Source: Flavobacterium sp. KACC 22761
GTDB taxonomy: Bacteria; Bacteroidota; Bacteroidia; Flavobacteriales; Flavobacteriaceae
Length of the DNA stretch: 64,000 nt
Direction: 5' to 3'
Assembly (NCBI RefSeq): GCF_034058155.1
Contig: NZ_CP139148.1
Location: forward strand, 2,232,001 to 2,296,000
The position numbers and the translations under genes are program-made. Shown here piece after piece: positions 5,986-13,703 of this stretch. Each line of letters starts with the position of its first letter. The first letter of the stretch is position 1. The notes beneath the pieces were generated by a model. It saw nothing but the letters and a program-made list of their open reading frames with translations. It was not told where the DNA came from and ran no database searches.

Positions 5986-8304
5986 CTATGGGTTAAGCGA
6001 TAATCCTACGCTGAAAAACAATCTGACTTTATCAATATTATTGATCCAAGAAGTGTCGAAATGAATTGGGCCTAAAATGGATTGATACGAAATTGCGGCT
6101 CCTCCAGATAATACAAGGCTAGGCTCAAAATTATCATCCCACTTTCCTTTTGGGGTGAAGGCGTGATCTATATAATCGTTAAAAGTACCAAAGCCAACGG
6201 TTGCGATGTTGAAATGAGGTATCACATAAATTTTTCCGGTAATATTTACTTGAGATCCGAGTTTAAGACCCATATATTGTGTAGCATTGAGTTCGTCTTC
6301 ATGCAAACCTGCGAATGAAAATCGATTACTGCCTGAACTTGGTATAATGCCTCCAATGAAATATTTTGCAGCATAACCAAAATCTGAAAATGGAATATCA
6401 CCATTTTTGAGTTTGTCTTGAAAAATAAAATAAGAATCGAATCCTATTATTCCTGTAATTTTCTTTTCTATGGGCAGTCTCCTTTCAAAACTAAAGCCAA
6501 ATTTTGTGTAGCCATTTGTTGAGCCGGAAATGTCTGTTATATCTGGGTCAGAATATGAGGAATTAATATCGGTAAGAAATGATCGAGCTATATTTGATTT
6601 TATGATTGTTCCGTTTGTAGCAAAGAAAACTTTATCCATATCATTATAAGAATAATGCATGTTGAGTTCGATGTTGTTAAAGTTGTAATTGGTTAATGAA
6701 ATTGAGTTTGGATTGTATTCTCGATCGTATTTTGGTTTTAAATTCGTGTAATGATAGTTTAGGCCAAAACCAAAATAACTTTTCAGCGAATTTAAATTTC
6801 TGTTTATCTCATTGTTGAATTCAAAAGCGTTATAAAGTATATTGTCTGAGGCTTTACCATTAATATAAATTTCCTGCCTCAGCAAGGCTCCATAAGCTTC
6901 AGATGCCCACCACCATTCTCTGTGGCCCCCAAAATTTTTCTGATAATTGATTCTGCCTTTTGGCTGTTCGGCAATATCGGCAGTGATTAGAAGACGAGAT
7001 GCATCTGCAAGAACATTTCTGCCGGTGTAATTAAAAATGATTCCGACACCTCTATATGTATCATAATGTATGGAGGTGTTGAGCTGATTTTTGGCGCGCT
7101 CAGATCCAAACAATGTAATTCCGAGTTTGTCTCCGTCTTTGACAAAATAGCTATAGGTAATCTCATCAAAAAGATTAGTTCCCATGGCTCTGTTTATACC
7201 GGCGATTAAATCTTTGGTTGTATATTTTACGTGGGTTTTAAGATTTGCTCTTCCAACAACCAATGGCATATTTTCTGGGCTTATTTTTTTATAGACTATG
7301 GTGTCTAGAACAAATTCTTTGGGCATATCAGACAATGCATGAGTTCGTTGCGGAAATGCTTTTAGTTTTTCTGATAAAGCAATTAAAGCAGCAAGATTTT
7401 GATTTGTTGCTATTTTGCCGTCTTTGTAGATTTCATCGCTGTCTGCAAAATCAGCAGTTGAGAAACGTAAGTTGGGTAAATGATCGACCAATATTGTACA
7501 TCGATCACGATTTTCAGGATTCTTAATATTACTAGGAAACATACTGGTTTGCATCAATATGGTCATAACATTGTTGAGTTTGTCTATTGGTTCCAATCCG
7601 CCACCAACATCACTTCCAATAATAATATCAGCTCCCATTTTTTGGGCAACATCAGTAGGGAAATTGTTTAAAACTCCTCCATCTACTAATACTGATTTTT
7701 CGTAAGGCATAGGCTTGAAAATCGCAGGCAATGACATACTGGCGCGCATAGCATAAGCTAAACTGCCTTTGCTTAAAATAACTTCTTTTCCCTCAACCAA
7801 GTCGGTTGCCATAGCTCTGAAAGGTATTGGGAGACTATCAAAATCTCTAACATTATATACGGGAAAGGTTAATTCAGAAAGGTATTCTCTTAGGTTTTGA
7901 TCATTTAAAAGAGAACCAATACTATTAAGTTTTCCATCTTTAACACCAATTCCCACGACATATCTTTGAAACTCTCGTTTTTCTTCGGCACTTACAGATC
8001 GTAAGGATTGGCCTCCGCCGAGAAGTTTGTCCCAATTAATACTTTTGGTTAAATTTTCAATACTATCGCCAGAATATCCCATAGCATAAAGTCCTCCTAT
8101 GATACTTCCCATACTGTTTCCAACAATAAGGTCTGGAACAATATGTAGCGAATCTAGTTTTTGTAAAAGCGGAATATGTGCAATTCCTTTTGCTCCGCCA
8201 CCGCTTAAAACTAAAACGACTTTAGGTTTTTTTTCCTGAGAAAAAATAATCTGCGGAAGGCTTAATAAAAATAAGAAGACGAATAAATAAGATGTTTTTT
8301 TCAA
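5986..8304 (-). CDS. Patatin-like phospholipase with C-terminal outer-membrane beta-barrel
   Basis: The protein has an N-terminal signal peptide (KKTSYLFVFLFLLSLPQIIFSQ), a patatin domain (oxyanion loop SGGGAKGIAHI, nucleophile GNSMGS, and catalytic Asp in VDGGVLNNFP), a POTRA-like linker and a C-terminal region rich in amphipathic strands typical of BamA/TamA barrels. This is the PlpD-like arrangement (type Vd secretion) or a surface/periplasmic lipase. No ATG exists in the frame before the patatin motif. The TTG at 8304 is chosen because the signal peptide begins there; another TTG at 8382 adds 26 residues. Confidence 0.87.
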   Translation of the reverse strand: MKKTSYLFVFLFLLSLPQIIFSQEKKPKVVLVLSGGGAKGIAHIPLLQKLDSLHIVPDLIVGNSMGSIIGGLYAMGYSGDSIENLTKSINWDKLLGGGQSLRSVSAEEKREFQRYVVGIGVKDGKLNSIGSLLNDQNLREYLSELTFPVYNVRDFDSLPIPFRAMATDLVEGKEVILSKGSLAYAMRASMSLPAIFKPMPYEKSVLVDGGVLNNFPTDVAQKMGADIIIGSDVGGGLEPIDKLNNVMTILMQTSMFPSNIKNPENRDRCTILVDHLPNLRFSTADFADSDEIYKDGKIATNQNLAALIALSEKLKAFPQRTHALSDMPKEFVLDTIVYKKISPENMPLVVGRANLKTHVKYTTKDLIAGINRAMGTNLFDEITYSYFVKDGDKLGITLFGSERAKNQLNTSIHYDTYRGVGIIFNYTGRNVLADASRLLITADIAEQPKGRINYQKNFGGHREWWWASEAYGALLRQEIYINGKASDNILYNAFEFNNEINRNLNSLKSYFGFGLNYHYTNLKPKYDREYNPNSISLTNYNFNNIELNMHYSYNDMDKVFFATNGTIIKSNIARSFLTDINSSYSDPDITDISGSTNGYTKFGFSFERRLPIEKKITGIIGFDSYFIFQDKLKNGDIPFSDFGYAAKYFIGGIIPSSGSNRFSFAGLHEDELNATQYMGLKLGSQVNITGKIYVIPHFNIATVGFGTFNDYIDHAFTPKGKWDDNFEPSLVLSGGAAISYQSILGPIHFDTSWINNIDKVRLFFSVGLSLNP

Positions 8305-8420
8305 GTTTACAGCGTTTATGTAGTTGAGAAATAGATTCTTATTTTGATTCTTAAAAGTAAGTAGATATTTGTAAACGTGCAATTTTTTGTTAGAAATGTT
8401 TTGCTAAAGTATAAAACAGA

Positions 8421-8453
8421 AAACCCGACAGGTTTTAAAAACCTGTCGGGTTT
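8421..8453 (-). terminator. Terminator hairpin after ahcY
   Basis: A perfect 16-base inverted repeat (aaacccgacaggtttt and its complement at 8438-8453) around one base, 65 bases beyond the ahcY stop. The stem is GC-rich in the middle and flanked by T-rich sequence on the minus strand. Confidence 0.75.
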
Positions 8454-8517
8454 GAATATGTAATCGAAGAAATCTAATCCCGAGGCTTCGAGACAGAAAT
8501 CTTCAATCTAAAATCAA

Positions 8518-9834
8518 TTAGTATCTGTAGTACTCTGGTTTGAATGGACCTTGAACTTCAACACCAATGTAAGCAGCTTGATCTTCACGTAAAGTTTCTA
8601 ATTCAACGCCTAATTTAGCTAAGTGTAAAGCGGCAACTTTTTCATCTAAATGTTTTGGTAACATGTAAACTTCGTTTTTGTAAGCTGCGCTGTTGTTCCA
8701 TAATTCGATTTGAGCCAAAGTTTGGTTTGTAAATGAGTTACTCATTACAAAACTTGGGTGACCTGTAGCACATCCAAGGTTTACTAAACGACCTTCAGCC
8801 AAGATAATAATATCTTTTCCAGCGATAGTATATTTGTCAACCTGAGGTTTGATTTCAATTTTAGAAGCACCGTGGTTTTTGTTTAACCAAGCCATGTCGA
8901 TTTCGTTATCAAAGTGTCCGATGTTACAAACAACAGTTTTGTCTTTCATTTTTTCGAAATGACTTCCCACCACGATATCTTTATTTCCTGTAGTTGTAAT
9001 GATGATATCAGCATTAGCAATTACAGTATCTAATTTTTTAACTTCGTAACCGTCCATTGCAGCTTGTAAAGCACAAATTGGATCAATTTCAGTAACTGTT
9101 ACAATAGAACCAGCACCTCTAAAAGAAGCTGCAGTTCCTTTTCCTACGTCACCATATCCACAAACAATTACTCTTTTTCCAGCCAACATTAAGTCAGTTG
9201 CACGACGAATAGCATCTACTGCAGATTCTTTACATCCGTATTTGTTATCAAATTTAGATTTAGTAACAGAGTCGTTAATGTTGATAGCAGGCATTGGCAA
9301 CGTTCCAGCTTTTACTCTTTCGTAAAGTCTGTGAACACCAGTTGTAGTTTCTTCAGAAAGACCTTTAATTCCAGGAACCAATTCTGGGTAACGATCAATA
9401 ACCATGTTAGTTAAATCTCCACCGTCATCAAGAATCATGTTCAATGGTTTTCTGTCTTCACCAAAGAATAAAGTTTGCTCAATACACCAGTCAAATTCTT
9501 CTTCATTTAAACCTTTCCAAGCGTACACAGAAATTCCAGCAGCAGCAATTGCAGCAGCAGCTTGATCCTGAGTAGAGAAAATGTTACAAGAAGACCAAGT
9601 AACTTCTGCACCAAGAGCAATTAAAGTTTCGATCAAAACAGCAGTTTGAATCGTCATGTGCAAACATCCAGCAATACGAGCACCTTTTAATGGTTGTTCG
9701 TCTTTATATTCAGCGCGAAGTGCCATTAAACCTGGCATTTCAGCTTCAGCTAGTTCAATTTCTTTTCTTCCCCAAGCCGCTAGAGAAATGTCTTTTACTT
9801 TGAAAGCCACATATGGCGTAGTTGTAGTACTCAT
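8518..9834 (-). CDS. ahcY: Adenosylhomocysteinase
   Basis: SAH hydrolase splits S-adenosylhomocysteine to adenosine and homocysteine, relieving product inhibition of methyltransferases. The 438 residues cover the whole enzyme: substrate region around [20 protein letters not shown], the [14 protein letters not shown] block, the NAD-binding [12 protein letters not shown] loop, and the C-terminal end [10 protein letters not shown], in which Lys and Tyr contact NAD of the partner subunit. It is preceded by a TAAATTTG element in its upstream region and is monocistronic. Confidence 0.97.
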   Translation of the reverse strand: MSTTTTPYVAFKVKDISLAAWGRKEIELAEAEMPGLMALRAEYKDEQPLKGARIAGCLHMTIQTAVLIETLIALGAEVTWSSCNIFSTQDQAAAAIAAAGISVYAWKGLNEEEFDWCIEQTLFFGEDRKPLNMILDDGGDLTNMVIDRYPELVPGIKGLSEETTTGVHRLYERVKAGTLPMPAININDSVTKSKFDNKYGCKESAVDAIRRATDLMLAGKRVIVCGYGDVGKGTAASFRGAGSIVTVTEIDPICALQAAMDGYEVKKLDTVIANADIIITTTGNKDIVVGSHFEKMKDKTVVCNIGHFDNEIDMAWLNKNHGASKIEIKPQVDKYTIAGKDIIILAEGRLVNLGCATGHPSFVMSNSFTNQTLAQIELWNNSAAYKNEVYMLPKHLDEKVAALHLAKLGVELETLREDQAAYIGVEVQGPFKPEYYRY

Positions 9835-10173
9835 TTATATTATTATATTATATTTGTATAATTACTTCGTCCGTTCGCCTTTTAGGCTCGGGTGTAAATT
9901 TTTTGCAAATTTAAGGAATAGCTTTTTATTTTTACTAATTTCTATCAGATTTGTGAAATCTTTAATTTCTTAATCTTTAGAATGTTAGTTTAGGAATCGT
10001 TTTTAGACCATATTAGTGATATAAGTTCATTTAAAAAGATTCTGAAACTATTACCTTTGCACTGAATTGCTTATATTTACTAATACATTTTTAAGCCAAC
10101 AGTTATATTTTCTTAAATGACTTATGGTTTAAAAATTCACAATTAACCATTCATAATTCACAATTAAAAAGTA
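9835..10173. other. 339-base intergenic region between divergent ahcY and the Sfp-type gene
   Basis: No gene is seen. It holds a TAAATTTG on the minus strand (plus positions about 9907-9914) for ahcY and a TACCTTTG at 10052-10059 on the plus strand for the phosphopantetheinyl transferase. Near 10130-10166 the words aattcacaatta and ttcataattcacaatt repeat. I looked for an SAH or SAM riboswitch next to ahcY and saw none. Confidence 0.6.
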
Positions 10174-10824
10174 ATGCCTTTATTTCAGACCATACAATTC
10201 AATGAAACTACTAAAATTTTAATTTGGGAAATAACCGAATCTTTTGAGGAATTGTACAGTCGCGTTACTTTGAAAGAAAAGACACAACGAAGACTCGACG
10301 GAATGAAATCGCAAATGCATCAGCGTGCTTTTTTAAGTGTTCGAATGCTGATTCAAGAAATGGGGTTTACAGATAAAGATTTGCATTATGATGAATTTGG
10401 GAAACCTTATTTTGATTGTGATAATCATATCTCAATTACACATTCGTACCATTTTGCGGCAATAATTATAAGCAAAGAAAAGGTTGGAATTGATATGGAA
10501 TTGCAACGCGAAAAGATTCAGAGAATTGCAGATAAATTTACGGATTACGAATGCAATTATCTAAAGTCAGAATTTACAGAGGAATACATAAAAAAGCTTA
10601 CTGTAATCTGGGGTGCAAAAGAAGCAATCTTCAAAATCAGAAATGAAAAAGGAATTAGTTTTAAAGATCATATTCAGGTCGAAAATTTTTCTTTAGAGAA
10701 ATCCCAAACACAGGCAAGTCTTCATTTTGATGATTTGGTTAAAGATTTCGATGTGCATTATCAAGAAGTTAAATCAGATAATTTTGAGGGGACTTTTACT
10801 TTGGTTTATGCTTTTGAGAAATAA
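10174..10824 (+). CDS. 4'-phosphopantetheinyl transferase (Sfp type)
   Basis: Transfers phosphopantetheine from CoA to a conserved Ser of carrier proteins. In 216 residues the family motifs appear in order: SITHSYHFAAIIIS, the metal-binding VGIDMELQ (Asp and Glu), and WGAKEAIFKI with the catalytic Lys/Glu. It resembles the Bacteroidota branch with an N-terminal half that is divergent. No carrier protein gene is nearby, so its partner (polyketide/NRPS carrier or the fatty-acid ACP) is unknown. Confidence 0.9.
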   Translation: MPLFQTIQFNETTKILIWEITESFEELYSRVTLKEKTQRRLDGMKSQMHQRAFLSVRMLIQEMGFTDKDLHYDEFGKPYFDCDNHISITHSYHFAAIIISKEKVGIDMELQREKIQRIADKFTDYECNYLKSEFTEEYIKKLTVIWGAKEAIFKIRNEKGISFKDHIQVENFSLEKSQTQASLHFDDLVKDFDVHYQEVKSDNFEGTFTLVYAFEK

Positions 10825-10870
10825 ATTTTAATATAAAAATTCCAAATTCCAAATTCCAAAATTAAAAGTA

Positions 10871-11269
10871 TTAAACTTCACTTTCCTTTTGCCTATGCTG
10901 AAACATACTTACATACAAAAAAGTGCTCATCTTTCTAGCTCGACGTTTTAATGTTTCTACATTTTCACCTTCAAAATGTTCATCTAAAGTTTGTGCCCAA
11001 TAATTCAGCCAGATTCCAAATTCATTTGCTGTAATCTTGCTTCCAAAATGTTCGTCAACTTCATTATGAACCGCATGTGGATTTCCTTTGTATTTACGCA
11101 CGGCAAATAGATTTGTCTCCCAAAAATCGGTCAGTTTTTCAAGATGTGCATCCCAATCCGTAATCATTTCATTAAAATAAAAGCCGATTTCCTCATCGGC
11201 TCTTATTTTAGCATAGAATTGATGAACTAAAAAAGAAATATCTTCTCTATTTTCTATTTGTTTTTTCAT
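10871..11269 (-). CDS. Group III truncated haemoglobin
   Basis: A 132-residue 2-over-2 globin. Recognisable are the B-helix FYAKIRADEEIGFYFNE, LTDFWETNLF, and the proximal-His region YKGNPHAVHNEV. Bacterial truncated globins bind oxygen or NO and commonly act in NO detoxification or microaerobic metabolism. Its start overlaps the preceding membrane-protein gene by four bases (ATGA), so the two are co-translated. A Crp/Fnr-type regulator gene lies just upstream on the same strand. Confidence 0.93.
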   Translation of the reverse strand: MKKQIENREDISFLVHQFYAKIRADEEIGFYFNEMITDWDAHLEKLTDFWETNLFAVRKYKGNPHAVHNEVDEHFGSKITANEFGIWLNYWAQTLDEHFEGENVETLKRRARKMSTFLYVSMFQHRQKESEV

Positions 11270-11553
11270 AGTATAAAACTATTTAAGAGTATAAAAAATA
11301 CGCTTAATACTGCACTTGTAATTATAAAATTAAAAACTGTTTTGTGTTTCATTTGTGCCAAAATAGAAGTATTAGCAAAGACACAAGCTAAAACAATGAT
11401 GCCCAACTGAAGCATTTGAAAAATTGAAGTTCCGTTAGCTAAAACGTACATCGCTGCGGCGCCTCCTAAACAGCTTTGTCCAATTACTGCCATTGCAGCT
11501 GAACCCATATAATTTTTATTGAAAATGTCGAATGTTGATTGATATAGTGTCAT
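11266..11553 (-). CDS. Small membrane protein co-transcribed with the truncated haemoglobin
   Basis: The 95 residues contain three predicted hydrophobic helices (about 15-38, 43-63 and 71-94) and a Gly/Ala-rich first helix (GSAAMAVIGQSCLGGAAAMYVLA). I do not recognise a named family. The four-base overlap with the globin gene and the palindrome in front of the pair suggest a shared function under Crp/Fnr-type control, perhaps in respiratory or nitrosative stress. Confidence 0.72.
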   Translation of the reverse strand: MTLYQSTFDIFNKNYMGSAAMAVIGQSCLGGAAAMYVLANGTSIFQMLQLGIIVLACVFANTSILAQMKHKTVFNFIITSAVLSVFFILLNSFIL

Positions 11554-11576
11554 GATATTGTGTTTTTTTATACCAA

Positions 11577-11626
11577 CAAAGGTACATGCACAATACAGCT
11601 ACGTTTTATGATTAAAATCATAAAAC
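11577..11626 (-). promoter_or_regulatory. Promoter with Crp/Fnr-type palindrome upstream of the globin operon
   Basis: On the minus strand TACCTTTG (plus 11577-11584) matches the -7 element. A perfect 24-base palindrome lies just upstream (arms 11603-11613 gttttatgatt and 11616-11626, two central bases). Its centre would be about 44 bases before the inferred transcription start, near the -41.5 position used by Crp/Fnr activators. The adjacent regulator gene is the natural candidate. The palindrome might instead act as its terminator. Confidence 0.55.
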
Positions 11627-11636
11627 AAAAACTTTT

Positions 11637-12233
11637 TTATCGATATACTTTTCGGTTAATAATCTTCAATTCACCTTTTTTCTCCAAAGACTTTATTGTT
11701 CTGATGACTGTTTCAACACGTAAACCAGTCAAATCACCAATTTGTTGTCGGGTAAAATTGATGAGGTAGCCGTTTGTATCTTTTTTGAAATTAAAATAAG
11801 CAATTCCGTGATCGATTAATTTTAAAACCCGATGTTCTGGCTCCTGAGTAGATATTTCAGCAGCCATAACTGATTTATAATATAATCGTTGCGCTAAATT
11901 CTCGATTATTTTAATGCCGATTTTTGGATTTTCTTCCAGCAGTTTCATAAAGTTTGATTTTGGAAGAAGAAGAATTTCGCTGTCATCGACCGCAATAGCA
12001 TTGGCAGGATATTTTTGGTTTAAAAACAAAGGCGGTTCACCAAAAGATTGTCCTTTATAAAATATTCCCTGAATAAATTCACGACCGTCATCATTGTAGT
12101 TGCTCATTTTTATTTCTCCAGAAAGTATCTGATAATAATTTGCAGGAAAAATTCCTTCTTCAAAAATAGTTTGATTTTTATCGAAAGATTTTTTCAAAGC
12201 GCCATATTTTTCTAATAATTCGGGAGCAATCAT
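11637..12233 (-). CDS. Crp/Fnr family transcriptional regulator
   Basis: A 198-residue regulator with an N-terminal cyclic-nucleotide-fold domain (about 15-115, ILSGEIKMSNYNDDGREF, FGEPPLFLNQKYP) and a C-terminal winged helix. The recognition helix is RQQIGDLTGLRVETVIRTI, with the E..R pair typical of Crp/Fnr. There is no Cys cluster for an iron-sulphur centre. It sits directly upstream of the truncated-haemoglobin operon, with its own TATATTTG element at 12268-12275 on the minus strand. Probably senses a redox or NO-related signal, but the ligand is unknown. Confidence 0.9.
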   Translation of the reverse strand: MIAPELLEKYGALKKSFDKNQTIFEEGIFPANYYQILSGEIKMSNYNDDGREFIQGIFYKGQSFGEPPLFLNQKYPANAIAVDDSEILLLPKSNFMKLLEENPKIGIKIIENLAQRLYYKSVMAAEISTQEPEHRVLKLIDHGIAYFNFKKDTNGYLINFTRQQIGDLTGLRVETVIRTIKSLEKKGELKIINRKVYR

Positions 12234-12326
12234 ATCCTTATCACTTTGGTTTTCATTAACAGCAATACAAATATAATTTATTCAAAATAGTTCTTCACAT
12301 TAAAAACTTTTACTTTTACGGCCACT

Positions 12327-13055
12327 ATGAGGCAAAAAATACTTAACATCCATCAACAGATTATAGAAGCCAAAAGAAGTGGCAAAAAATTGCTGGCGAT
12401 TCTTTTGGATCCTGATAAAATTGTTTGGGAAAATTTAGATCATTTATTAGACAAGATAAATCAATCTCCTGCGACACATATTTTTGTGGGCGGAAGCATT
12501 GTTCAGGCAATAATTTTAGAAGATTTGATTACACAATTAAAACTAAAAACAAACCTTCCAGTAATTATATTTCCTGGAGATCCGTCACAAATTTCCCCTC
12601 AAGCCGATGCTATTTTATTTCTGTCGTTATTATCAGGTAGAAATCCAGATTATTTAATTGAATACCAGGTTCAAGCAGCGCCAATTCTAAAAAAAACAAA
12701 TCTTGAAGTAATTTCTACAGGATATATTTTGATAGAAAGTGGCAATGAAACGGCGGTCGCACGCGTTAGTAAAACGAAACCGCTTAATCGTGAAAACTTT
12801 GATTTGGCTCTAGCCACTGCACAAGCAGGCGAAATGCTTGGAAATAAATTGATGTATTTAGAAGCTGGAAGTGGCGCTAAAAATGCAGTGCCACTGAAAA
12901 TGATAGAGTTAATTGCGCAAAATATTGAAATTCCTATAATTGTTGGCGGAGGAATTGTAGATTTGCACGGAATTCAAAATGCGTACAAAGCTGGAGCCGA
13001 TTTAGTAGTCATTGGAACTGCTTTTGAAAACAACAGTCGTTTTTTTGAATTCTAA
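12327..13055 (+). CDS. Geranylgeranylglyceryl phosphate synthase family protein
   Basis: A (beta/alpha)8 barrel prenyltransferase of 242 residues joining sn-glycerol-1-phosphate to a polyprenyl diphosphate by an ether bond. Family motifs are LLAILLDPDK, THIFVGGS, VIIFPGDPSQIS, STGYILIESG, MYLEAGSGA and the phosphate loop VGGGI. It belongs to the bacterial group of these archaeal-type enzymes that occurs widely in Bacteroidota. The product's fate in these bacteria is not established. It is followed 24 bases later by the PnuC gene, so it may head that operon. Confidence 0.93.
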   Translation: MRQKILNIHQQIIEAKRSGKKLLAILLDPDKIVWENLDHLLDKINQSPATHIFVGGSIVQAIILEDLITQLKLKTNLPVIIFPGDPSQISPQADAILFLSLLSGRNPDYLIEYQVQAAPILKKTNLEVISTGYILIESGNETAVARVSKTKPLNRENFDLALATAQAGEMLGNKLMYLEAGSGAKNAVPLKMIELIAQNIEIPIIVGGGIVDLHGIQNAYKAGADLVVIGTAFENNSRFFEF

Positions 13056-13079
13056 ACCAACCCAAAACAGCTTGACCCA

Positions 13080-13703
13080 ATGATGGATTTTTTTCTAGAC
13101 AGTTACAAAAATGCACCGCTATGGCACATTGCTCTTGAATTTTTAGTTTTTGTCTGTGGTATTTTAAGCGTTTGGTTTGCTAAAAAAGAAAACATTTGGG
13201 TGTATCCAACAGGACTAATCGCAACCGTAATTTCAGTGTATTTGCTTTATATTGCGGGTTATATTGGCGATATGATTATCAATGGATATTTTTCGATTAT
13301 GAGTATTTACGGTTGGTATGTATGGGCGAGAGGAGGAACGGTTGAGGATAATTTACCAATTACTCGTACAAATCTTAATGAAAAAATAATCGGAATCGTA
13401 CTGTTTATTGTAACCGTTTTTGTAGTTTTCGGCATTTATAAATATTTTGATTATGAAATCAAGAAAGACAATTATGTCGATATGATTTCGTCAGGAATAT
13501 TTTTTGCAGGAATGTGGTATATGGCCAGGAAAAAAATCGAAAACTGGACACTTTGGATTATTGGCGATATTATTGTTGTGCCTCTTTATGCTTATCGCGG
13601 CTTAGGGATGCTGTCACTTCAATATTTAATTTTTACAATTTTGGCTATTTCAGCTTATTTAGAATGGAGAAAAATCTTAGACAGCAAAAAACAACTATCA
13701 TAA
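13080..13703 (+). CDS. pnuC: PnuC family vitamin-precursor transporter
   Basis: A 207-residue membrane protein with about seven helices and the family motif region around YFSIMSIYGWYVWARGG. PnuC proteins carry nicotinamide riboside by facilitated diffusion coupled to intracellular phosphorylation; the related PnuT carries thiamine. The next gene encodes a NadR-like ribosylnicotinamide kinase domain, which favours nicotinamide riboside. However, a TPP-riboswitch-controlled TonB receptor follows nearby, so thiamine remains possible. The 3' end overlaps the next gene by 40 bases. Confidence 0.9.
   Translation: MMDFFLDSYKNAPLWHIALEFLVFVCGILSVWFAKKENIWVYPTGLIATVISVYLLYIAGYIGDMIINGYFSIMSIYGWYVWARGGTVEDNLPITRTNLNEKIIGIVLFIVTVFVVFGIYKYFDYEIKKDNYVDMISSGIFFAGMWYMARKKIENWTLWIIGDIIVVPLYAYRGLGMLSLQYLIFTILAISAYLEWRKILDSKKQLS

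Noticed and set aside
7245..7671. Plus-strand ORFs inside the patatin gene, and similar antisense ORFs within ahcY, polA, thiC and the TonB receptor
   Set aside because: Antisense shadows of long, well-supported genes; no recognisable domains or start context.
9835..10173. SAH or SAM riboswitch upstream of ahcY
   Set aside because: No conserved aptamer blocks seen; only a weak hairpin (gcct-aaa-aggc) in the leader.
13514..13663. Fifty extra N-terminal residues for the kinase-DUF4301 protein
   Set aside because: They are translated out of frame from the pnuC 3' end and are Cys/Tyr/Arg-rich nonsense; the ATG at 13664 sits just before the P-loop kinase.
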